Shown in pieces: positions 1 to 5,407 of a stretch of DNA of 6,280 nucleotides. The notes below the pieces were generated by a model that saw only the letters and a list, made by a program, of their open reading frames with translations, ran no database searches and was not told the DNA's origin. The position numbers and the translations under genes are program-made. The first letter of the stretch is position 1. Each line of letters opens with the position of its first letter. The DNA comes from Candidatus Bathyarchaeota archaeon (lineage in GTDB: Archaea; Thermoproteota; Bathyarchaeia; Bathyarchaeales; B26-1), in the NCBI GenBank assembly GCA_003662645.1, contig QMYL01000062.1:1-6280 (forward strand), written 5' to 3'.

Positions 1-698
1 ACCCTCAACATCAACCTTGGATCGGTTATCCTCACACCCATGACCGCCGTGGCGCCTAACTCGAAGAGGGGCTGGGGGGTTATGCTGGCCGTGGGCCCCA
101 ATAACACAACCTCCCTAGCGCTTCCACTGAACCTCAATATCTCATAGACCGTCTTATTCACGAGCGTACTCCCACTTATCAAGATGACGTCGGATGATCG
201 GAGCACCACAGGCATCTCGGAGGGCGAAGCAAACCTAACCCTCTCATCTCTTATGGCTCTCTTCTCAAAGACGAAGACCTCACCCGTCCTTCTCAGAACC
301 CTCGGAATTAAGGGGCCGAAGTAACCGACCATCGAGACCCTATCCCCACTCCGGATCAGCTCCAAGACGTCAACACTTGAGAATCTATACCTCTCAGGAT
401 GAACCTCGAAGGCAAGTTGGGATAGCGCATTGAGGGTTGCCACTCCTACGGCGGCCTTAACCAGGTTCGGTGAGAGCACCATCTCCATAACATCGGAGAT
501 TGGCATCCCAGCTATCTCACCAGCCTCACCCAAGACTGGACAGTCTGTGAACTCATGGATTGGGGTGTAAGCCACACCGCCATGCCCCGTTGATGTTACG
601 ACCCCGGTGTAAACCAGCCCAACCCTAACATCCTCAACCGTTATGTTAGGGATCTCCCCCTCCAGCTCCTCCCTTAAGAACTCGATCAACCTCTCCAT
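1..698 (-). CDS. DUF4213/DUF364 putative heavy-metal chelation protein (C-terminus cut by window edge)
   Basis: The frame is open from ATG at 698 to the left edge, giving 232 residues without a stop. It begins MERLIEFLREELEGEI. The first ~95 residues look like the DUF4213 enolase-N-like domain, with GHGGVAYTPIHE (about 38-49) and AAVGVATLNALSQ. The rest matches the Rossmann-like DUF364 domain: VSMVGYFGPL, VFEKRAIRDE, SDVILISGSTLVNKT, then VVLLGPTASITPQPLFELG and GVRITDP. These are family hallmarks. The structurally characterised bacterial family member combines the two folds and was proposed to chelate metals, but no reaction is established. Roughly the last 20-40 residues lie outside the window. 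There is no signal peptide or membrane segment, so it should be cytosolic. No Shine-Dalgarno precedes the ATG; the upstream ATG at 708 is in another frame. cooT lies about 200 bases upstream on the same strand, so the two may share a transcript. The family call is firm; the function is unknown. Confidence 0.85.
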   Translation of the reverse strand, partial: MERLIEFLREELEGEIPNITVEDVRVGLVYTGVVTSTGHGGVAYTPIHEFTDCPVLGEAGEIAGMPISDVMEMVLSPNLVKAAVGVATLNALSQLAFEVHPERYRFSSVDVLELIRSGDRVSMVGYFGPLIPRVLRRTGEVFVFEKRAIRDERVRFASPSEMPVVLRSSDVILISGSTLVNKTVYEILRFSGSAREVVLLGPTASITPQPLFELGATAVMGVRITDPRLMLR

Positions 699-704
699 GA
701 CTGG

Positions 705-926
705 TCATGAAATTTTAACCGTGAACATGTAGATAAGGCGTTCCATAACCATCTGACCCTGTGGGTTCACATCCCCAGCAGTCCTTAGGCGGGGTTATCC
801 ACGCTCGCTCCACTCCACGCGTCCGGGTGTCCGGTGGGGTGGCGGTGAAGCCCTCAGCTCATCGTAGTAGAGCCAGGTGGGTGAAGTTTCAATCCTAAAG
901 GTCCTTACGTCTTCTTTATGAGGCAT
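705..926 (-). pseudogene. interrupted reading frame, possible transposase (TnpB-like) C-terminal remnant
   Basis: From ATG at 926 a single frame runs 73 codons to TGA (707-705), broken only by TAA at 797-795. Before the stop it reads RTFRIETSPTWLYYDELRA and TPGRVEWSERG; after it, PRLRTAGDVNPQGQMV. Tails resembling 'NPRLRxxGDVN' are, from memory, seen at the end of archaeal IS605/IS1341-type TnpB proteins, but I could not verify this. No catalytic part of a transposase is present, so at most this is a scar. The 5' end overlaps the last codons of cooT and the 3' end stops 7 bases before the DUF364 start. It could equally be a chance open frame in GC-rich DNA, where stops are rarer. Confidence 0.22.
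810..842. repeat. GC-rich hairpin in the cooT-DUF364 spacer
   Basis: CCACTCCA (810-817) pairs with TGGGGTGG (835-842) over 8 base pairs with one G-T wobble. A one-sided CGCGT bulge (818-822) separates it from an inner CCGG/CCGG stem (823-826 with 831-834) closing a GTGT loop. The surrounding stretch (about 780-880) is the most GC-rich intergenic DNA in the window. In a thermophilic archaeon this suggests structured RNA, such as a small non-coding RNA, a leader element of the DUF364 transcript, or a relic of the RNA overlapping a tnpB 3' end. The hairpin is seen directly; any role is inference, and the strand that would be transcribed is unknown. Confidence 0.4.
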
Positions 927-1099
927 ATCGAGTTTATGGAATCGATCACGATTACGCCGATGTCGTTCAACGTTATCTCTCCCCCATCTAGGCTTCTCAA
1001 CTGAACCTTACCATCCTCCTTAGTTATGAGTGTTACCTCCTGCGCTATTAACCTCCTACCTAGACCCTCATCCTCGAGGTATACCTTTAATAGACACAT
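905..1099 (-). CDS. cooT: CooT-family nickel-binding accessory protein
   Basis: This encodes a 64-residue protein beginning MCLLKVYLEDEG, with the family's MC(L/M)xxVY start, including Cys2. The short beta-strand-rich body (VTLITKEDG, VQLRSLDGGEITL, IGVIVIDSI) fits the small SH3-like barrel of the CooT family. The Rhodospirillum rubrum protein is about the same length. In that bacterium CooT is a dimeric Ni(II)-binding protein that helps mature carbon monoxide dehydrogenase, with Cys2 as the key ligand; the archaeal homologues are mostly uncharacterised. A second cysteine, Cys59, sits near the C-terminus. The start is well fixed: a strong GGGGGAGGT Shine-Dalgarno lies 11 bases upstream and Cys2 must follow Met1. 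No CODH or hydrogenase gene is in the window. The downstream DUF364 gene is also a proposed metal binder, hinting at metal homeostasis. Family assignment is good; the metal and partner in this organism are inferred. Confidence 0.85.
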   Translation of the reverse strand: MCLLKVYLEDEGLGRRLIAQEVTLITKEDGKVQLRSLDGGEITLNDIGVIVIDSINSICLIKKT

Positions 1100-1110
1100 G
1101 TGGTTTCTAT

Positions 1111-1119
1111 ACCTCCCCC
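1111..1119 (-). promoter_or_regulatory. Shine-Dalgarno of cooT
   Basis: The minus strand reads GGGGGAGGT here, an almost complete match to the archaeal anti-Shine-Dalgarno, 11 bases before the cooT ATG. It is the clearest ribosome binding site in the window and fixes the cooT start. Confidence 0.65.
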
Positions 1120-1140
1120 TTTCTAGACAATCCCTTGATG

Positions 1141-1147
1141 ATTTAAA
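1141..1147 (-). promoter_or_regulatory. probable archaeal TATA box of cooT
   Basis: The minus strand reads GGATAAAG-TTTAAAT: a purine-rich BRE-like stretch followed by a TATA-like core. Placing transcription start about 26 bases downstream puts it near 1118, right at the edge of the Shine-Dalgarno. That would give a short leader of about 20 bases that begins with the ribosome binding site. The geometry is self-consistent but no start site has been measured. Confidence 0.4.
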
Positions 1148-1202
1148 CTTTATCCTCCACTCGGTATCCTACGAAAGTTTTTTAGATTCACGTCAGGTTT
1201 GC

Positions 1203-1488
1203 TTAGAACATGGATTTAAAGGATGGAAGGTCCAAGCCTCCTTATCAGTTGCCCTCATATGGTTATTGAATCTCTCTAATACTACTCTCCATGAGGTTGT
1301 TGTTCAGTGTGAGTTGCCATATCCAGTTCAACTTCCTCCCTATGTAGAAGTTTAATCCGCCCATAAGACTAGTATAAACTCAGTATAGACGGGGGAAGCC
1401 TTCCTAACGGTCTCGGATCCCTAAGCCGATATATCTCGTTTATCGAAGAGTCCAAACGATAAAGACAACTTACTAAACGCATTCCCAT
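1203..1488 (-). pseudogene. decayed ORF fragments, possibly a transposase remnant
   Basis: This accounts for most of the 1100-1558 gap. On the minus strand an open run from ATG 1488 to TAG 1369 gives 39 residues, including RLDSSINEIYRL and LPPSILSLY. A second frame from ATG 1364 to TAA 1263 gives LNFYIGRKLNWIW and LTLNNNLMESSIREIQ. After in-frame stops it continues GGLDLPSFKSMF (about 1241-1206). The order 'NNxxES-x-RE ... FKS' loosely resembles the C-terminal end of some DDE transposases, where a TNN/E motif is followed by a helix. The frames are out of register and interrupted, so this is at best a fragment. I cannot name a family, and chance resemblance is quite possible. Confidence 0.2.
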
Positions 1489-1496
1489 CCAAGGAG

Positions 1497-1510
1497 ATAA
1501 AAGAAAAGGA
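1497..1510 (-). terminator. possible T-rich terminator after the glycosidase-like gene
   Basis: The minus strand reads TCCTTTTCTTTTAT, about 50 bases past the TAA of the large gene. Archaeal polymerases commonly end on such T-rich runs without a hairpin. A weak CCCT/AGGG pairing lies between it and the stop codon. The assignment rests on composition only. Confidence 0.25.
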
Positions 1511-1558
1511 TAACCTTATAAAACTACCCTCTTAAGTATAAAGGGCCATAAGTCGGGT

Positions 1559-4500
1559 TTAATTCTCTGGATCCGCCAAATCATTTTTGTAGTTTCTGTT
1601 AGTTGCTTCCTTTATGGCTATTCTGTTGTTTGAAGCTTCCTTCAGGTTTATCTCCAGTATGTTATCCTTTATCTTGATTGAGTTCTCTGGGAGCCCGTTT
1701 TGATCCACGTAGATTCTAGGTTTCCTCCATATGTTTCTTACCCTGATGGTTACATCTTTTGCTTCTCCGATCACTTCAAATATTAGGTTTTTGAGTGGAA
1801 GGTTTAAGTCGATTAACCTTACACCCACATCCCCACGCTTGGGGTATATCATTGAGTATCTCTCCGCCTGTTCCTTGTAGGCATCGGGGAAGATGGGCTT
1901 TCCAGAGTATTTAGACCAATCCCAACTCTCCCTTGTCTCATCAAGGTCTAATAATGAGAGGGCGAAGTCGAACTCGTAGACATCCCCCTTCTTCACGATG
2001 AGAGTCTTCCCACAATTCGCTGGAAAGCATATACATCCATCCTCTAGGATTACACCCTCTGAATCCTTGAAGTCGTACCCCTTGAGGCTATAAAAATCGA
2101 GTAGTAGGACCTTCTTCGCTTCAGGTATACACCATGCATACCATAGGTTTTCTGGTATTGGCTGTCCAAGCTTTGTGTAAGTTGATGGAGTAGGCTTCAC
2201 TACAGGATAGCCCTCAGCTCCAGCTATGCATATCGATTCTAAACCTCTTAATTCTAAGGGCATCTTGGGTATATACCAATCGATGACTTCACCATCTTTG
2301 ACGGCCTCAAATCTATAGTTGATGTAGAACTTTGGATCTCCATGGTGAGCCTTGATGGTTTCGATTACATGGAATGGGGATTGTTCAAACTCCACTTGGA
2401 GGATTGCGTGATTGAAGCTGTTCTTTAGGATATTTAATTTGAGGTTTGATATACCGTTAACCTTGGTCTGGTCATATTCTTTATCACTATAGATTAATGC
2501 TCCAATTGGAGGGGAGAAGATGACCTCTACGTTTTCTATTCCAGAATTAGTAGTCATATGTGGGATTACTAGATCGACTATGGCTCCAAGATTATGTTCA
2601 ACACCTAACTGTTTAATCTCAACTCCGTGCCTTCCAACTTTCGGTAGCTTATTTTGGGAGAACCCTAAGGTGAATTTGTCGTTGTATATTCTGACACCAT
2701 TCCCGGTTATCCCTACATTCTGAACGTAACCTATACGAGACAAAGTTCTTAAGATGCATGTTGGTCTTTCAAGTTTAAGTACTACTTTGTCATAGCTCTT
2801 AGAGTTCACTAATGACCTTCCAATAATTATTAGATTGGTAACTTGGGTTACCTCATCCTTATTTTTAGGCGGATTAACCAATACATTGAGCATTTTAGTC
2901 TCCTTAGGTCTTAGGCATAACTCCCGGACTTCTTTCCCATCAATTATAAACTTAACCTTCCACTTCGAGTCTTCTTTCTTCATTCTGTTAACTCTAGTCT
3001 CAAATATGATTCTGTCCATCTTTTGAGAACGATTTGTTACATATAGATTGAAAGGGTAGAGGTTCTTCCCATCCTCAAGTATAACCCTCTCTGGCTTAAC
3101 CCTCAAGTCTACACTTGAGGAACTATTCTCTAAGATCAAGATAGAGTATAGATCTCCATGAGGAACCGTCATGACCGCATAACGATGACCATTTAGGCAT
3201 TCTATCTTATGTTCAAGGTAAATCTTTCCTTCATTACATTTATATGGGGATATTAGAAAGGATGAGAGGCTTCTCCATTCCTCTGGGATTAGAACCCTGA
3301 CCTTAACATTAACTGCTGGATTTATTAAGTGGATTATTTTTCTATCATTATCCTTGTAAAGTAGGGTTCTCAGTTGACCTTGAGGCTTATAAATCTTTGC
3401 ATGTTGCTTTTCATCCTTGAATTGGATAAAGCCTCCTTTAAACTCTTCTATGAGAAGTGGGAGTCTGTCACTTACAAGCTCAAACACCAGACTTTTAATG
3501 CTTCCGGAGTATGGTAGGAGGATGGACCTACCCTTCCCATAGAGGTTTCTATAATCCCTTTTAATGGGGTTTGATGTAACCTCCTCATAAGATACCCCAA
3601 AGACCTTTCGTAGCAAGTATTCCCCACGGTTTACGTGGTGTTGGTCATAGAGCGACACATGGCCCAGAGAGATTATGTTTCCTCCTCCTCTAACATAATC
3701 CTCAATCCTCTTAGAGGTTTTCTCATCCATACACTCAACCCTAGGAAGGATCAGTAGATCATACTCCTCTAACTCATCCAGATCTTTCAACGTTAAAACA
3801 TCGAAGGAGGTAAACCCACTCAGCTCCTCAGCGACTTTGAGGTAACTGGCTAGAGATTCGCCCCATTCAATGCTCGGCCAAGAGTAGAGTACAGCTATAT
3901 TCGCTTCAGGTGATGAATTTATGTAATACTCAGAGTAAATCTCTTGAAACCATATATCCTTACCCCATATTATGTTTCCAGTCGCTAGAAGGAGCCAATC
4001 TTTATCTGAAGGATCTAACTCACTGGTTCTGAACTCATTTAAAGCCTTCTTTAAGCCTTCAGCATGACCGAAGGGGTAGTACATGAATGGACCTTTGACA
4101 GCCTTATTCACGTACTTTATTCTTCCCAGGTCTATCTTATCTCCCCATTCAAACTCAGGTATGGCTCTGGATATCATCTCAAGGTTTACCCCTAACAAGG
4201 TTTCGTCATGAAGTCCAACGAGGAAGGGACCTGTATTCCACATGATTATGATATCTCTGCCGTACCTTCTCCTTGCATAATCAGTGATAAAGTTTGAGAA
4301 TTGATTGAGGAACTTCGCTATGGATTCGCAGTGGAACTTAACCCATTCCTGCCACAGCCTATCCCCCCAGCTTGGTTCTTTAAGTCTGGGGTCACGGGAT
4401 GGATCCCAACGGGTTAGATCTTCTATCCCTAATGTTTCCTTTAACTGGCTTTTTGTGAATCGCTCCTTAAGCCTCTTCTTAAATAATTCCTTACAAAGTC

Positions 4501-5041
4501 TACAGAAGCAGTAGGTTGGGGCGAATTCGATGTTATCCAGATGGATGGCGTCAGCGCCGATGTCAACCGCAGCTATGCCTCTCGGAATTACGTACTTCTC
4601 AAGCCATCCCTTATGATTAATACAGACCATAAACCTTGCAGGTTTGTTACCGTAATGAACGGGGTTACCATCCCTATCCTTCAGAAGCCAGTTACGAGCC
4701 TCTGGGTGACCACCGAGGTTCTCATCGAAGAAACTTACAAAGAGTGAGTTAGCTTTTATATAAACGCATGGATGTAAGCCATTCCTCTTGCATTCACTAA
4801 AAATCTTCCTTAAATTCTCCCATTTGTAGATCTCCATCTCAAGCTTCTCAGGCCAGCCTGTGCTTAATATGAAGTAGATGAGGTTTATACCCCAATTTCT
4901 GCATATCCTAACAACCTCTTCGGGTTCTATTTTAAGTTCTCCCCAAGCGAAGAGCGGAGAGCCAGCTGAGAGTCTGAAGTAATTGGCCCATGATGGAAGT
5001 TTATAATTCAGTTTAATCACCACCTTGTTATATGACTTCAC
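1559..5041 (-). CDS. large multidomain glycoside-hydrolase-like protein (TIM barrel plus GATase-like and beta domains)
   Basis: Residues ~35-375 resemble the TIM-barrel glycosidase-like proteins of the GHL6/GH42-like group: VVRICRNWGINLIYF (about 43-57), FSECKRNGLHPCVYI, HPEARNWLLKDRDGNP (about 112-127), then GADAIHLDN with Asp164 and Asp169, candidate active-site acids. A CFCRLC cluster (Cys178, 180, 183) follows. Residues ~378-485 (EANIAVLYSWPSIEW ... YDLLILPRVE ... GGGNIISLGH) look like the GATase-type trimerisation domain of GH42-like enzymes. The remaining ~670 residues appear beta-rich, with an Ig/CARDB-like stretch around 640-770. There is no signal peptide, membrane segment or anchor, so it should act in the cytoplasm, probably on imported or internal glycans; the substrate is unknown. 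The start is uncertain. The GTG at 5041 has no spaced Shine-Dalgarno and lies only 12 bases from a TATA-like box, so GTG codons 7 or 8 (5023 or 5020) may be the true start. Codon use is AT-richer than in the flanking genes, suggesting transfer. It stands alone, with no sugar transporter or partner enzyme nearby. Confidence 0.87.
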   Translation of the reverse strand: MKSYNKVVIKLNYKLPSWANYFRLSAGSPLFAWGELKIEPEEVVRICRNWGINLIYFILSTGWPEKLEMEIYKWENLRKIFSECKRNGLHPCVYIKANSLFVSFFDENLGGHPEARNWLLKDRDGNPVHYGNKPARFMVCINHKGWLEKYVIPRGIAAVDIGADAIHLDNIEFAPTYCFCRLCKELFKKRLKERFTKSQLKETLGIEDLTRWDPSRDPRLKEPSWGDRLWQEWVKFHCESIAKFLNQFSNFITDYARRRYGRDIIIMWNTGPFLVGLHDETLLGVNLEMISRAIPEFEWGDKIDLGRIKYVNKAVKGPFMYYPFGHAEGLKKALNEFRTSELDPSDKDWLLLATGNIIWGKDIWFQEIYSEYYINSSPEANIAVLYSWPSIEWGESLASYLKVAEELSGFTSFDVLTLKDLDELEEYDLLILPRVECMDEKTSKRIEDYVRGGGNIISLGHVSLYDQHHVNRGEYLLRKVFGVSYEEVTSNPIKRDYRNLYGKGRSILLPYSGSIKSLVFELVSDRLPLLIEEFKGGFIQFKDEKQHAKIYKPQGQLRTLLYKDNDRKIIHLINPAVNVKVRVLIPEEWRSLSSFLISPYKCNEGKIYLEHKIECLNGHRYAVMTVPHGDLYSILILENSSSSVDLRVKPERVILEDGKNLYPFNLYVTNRSQKMDRIIFETRVNRMKKEDSKWKVKFIIDGKEVRELCLRPKETKMLNVLVNPPKNKDEVTQVTNLIIIGRSLVNSKSYDKVVLKLERPTCILRTLSRIGYVQNVGITGNGVRIYNDKFTLGFSQNKLPKVGRHGVEIKQLGVEHNLGAIVDLVIPHMTTNSGIENVEVIFSPPIGALIYSDKEYDQTKVNGISNLKLNILKNSFNHAILQVEFEQSPFHVIETIKAHHGDPKFYINYRFEAVKDGEVIDWYIPKMPLELRGLESICIAGAEGYPVVKPTPSTYTKLGQPIPENLWYAWCIPEAKKVLLLDFYSLKGYDFKDSEGVILEDGCICFPANCGKTLIVKKGDVYEFDFALSLLDLDETRESWDWSKYSGKPIFPDAYKEQAERYSMIYPKRGDVGVRLIDLNLPLKNLIFEVIGEAKDVTIRVRNIWRKPRIYVDQNGLPENSIKIKDNILEINLKEASNNRIAIKEATNRNYKNDLADPEN

Positions 5042-5051
5042 TCTTTAAGAG
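5041..5051. promoter_or_regulatory. CTCTTTAAGAG palindrome at the glycosidase promoter (possible operator)
   Basis: CTCTT-T-AAGAG is a perfect inverted repeat with 5-base arms. It lies just downstream of the TATA-like box and before the predicted transcription start near 5032, where archaeal repressors often bind. It also touches the GTG at 5041. The palindrome is short and could be chance. Confidence 0.25.
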
Positions 5052-5053
5052 TT

Positions 5054-5062
5054 TTAATTTAA
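5054..5062 (-). promoter_or_regulatory. probable TATA box of the glycosidase-like gene
   Basis: The minus strand reads GCGAAAAG-TTAAATTAA: a purine-rich BRE-like element followed by a TATA-like core. A start site about 26 bases downstream falls near 5032. That leaves the GTG at 5041 outside the transcript and the GTGs at 5023 and 5020 just inside it. An independent promoter here would separate this gene from moaA. Confidence 0.4.
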
Positions 5063-5117
5063 CTTTTCGCTGGTTCTGCGCATTGCCACTTATCTCTGTT
5101 TGCGGTTTTTAAGTTTA

Positions 5118-5189
5118 TCAAAGAGCTTTTCTGGGCGTTCCATACTCCTGGAAGAGTTTTATGAGTTTAGGAGGCGAGAGTACCGCCAT
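5118..5189 (-). CDS. possible 23-residue ORF, hypothetical or remnant
   Basis: ATG at 5189 is preceded by GGAG about 7 bases upstream, a reasonable ribosome binding site. It opens a short frame containing LSPPKLIKLFQEYGTPRKAL, then TGA. A +1 shift at the stop continues as FDKLKNRKQR to TAA, so this may be the eroded end of a longer helical protein rather than a genuine micropeptide. I do not recognise it. It sits between the 54-codon ORF and the promoter of the large gene. Confidence 0.15.
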   Translation of the reverse strand: MAVLSPPKLIKLFQEYGTPRKAL

Positions 5190-5242
5190 GAGGATGCTCC
5201 TTCCTTAGGGATCACTCCTTAAGCCATCGTCCCACGTTAAAG

Positions 5243-5407
5243 TCAAGTTTGCCACGTAACAGAGCTCAAGAACTTAGCCGCCTTAAAGGGATCGTTAGAG
5301 TAGAGTCGATGAAGCCATAAATACGCTGAGATCCTGTCTATGGTTGGGAGAGGAGGAAACCTGAAGGCGACGCATTTTTTATAGCTACCACGAACTGTCA
5401 GTATCAC
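5243..5407 (-). CDS. possible 54-residue hypothetical protein overlapping the moaA stop
   Basis: GTG at 5407 shares the four bases GTGA with the moaA stop codon, the classic arrangement for translational coupling. The frame begins VILTVRGSYKKCVAF, continues PPLPTIDRISAYLWLHRLYS and NDPFKAAKFLSSVTWQT, then TGA at 5243. The amino-acid make-up (Trp, Tyr, helix-forming stretches) is protein-like, and a purine-rich GGAGGAG lies about 16 bases before the GTG, though it also encodes the last Arg codons of moaA. I recognise no family. An open run of this length has a fair chance of arising randomly, and the downstream sequence is full of stops, so it may be a truncated remnant. The rest of the 5042-5403 spacer shows nothing convincing beyond the promoter and the 23-codon ORF. 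Confidence 0.3.
   Translation of the reverse strand: MILTVRGSYKKCVAFRFPPLPTIDRISAYLWLHRLYSNDPFKAAKFLSSVTWQT

Noticed and set aside
750..777. tRNA-like T-arm, GGGTTCACATCCCC
   Set aside because: The T-loop lacks the conserved A58, the stem needs a bulge, and no cloverleaf with a proper anticodon arm can be drawn around it.
881..900. CRISPR-repeat-like GTTTCAATCC
   Set aside because: It occurs once, with no second copy or spacer pattern, and lies inside an open frame.
1026..1355. 109-codon plus-strand open frame
   Set aside because: Its first part is antisense to cooT and the rest runs through the cooT promoter and ribosome site. The sequence resembles no protein family and there is no ribosome binding site.
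1438..1450. GTTTATCGAAGAG here versus GTTTATCAAAGAG at 5113-5125, as possible direct repeats bounding the island
   Set aside because: A 12 of 13 match between two spacers of about 400 bases is within reach of chance, and there are no extended arms or further copies.
2520..3026. Plus-strand open frames antisense to the large gene, with similar ones at 4305-4747
   Set aside because: They are shadows of the coding frame, with low-complexity Ser/Leu composition and no ribosome binding sites.
5305..5336. C/D-box guide RNA candidate: TCGATGA followed 13 bases later by CTGA on the plus strand
   Set aside because: The spacing suits an archaeal guide, but the C box has a mismatch and no credible C'/D pair follows.
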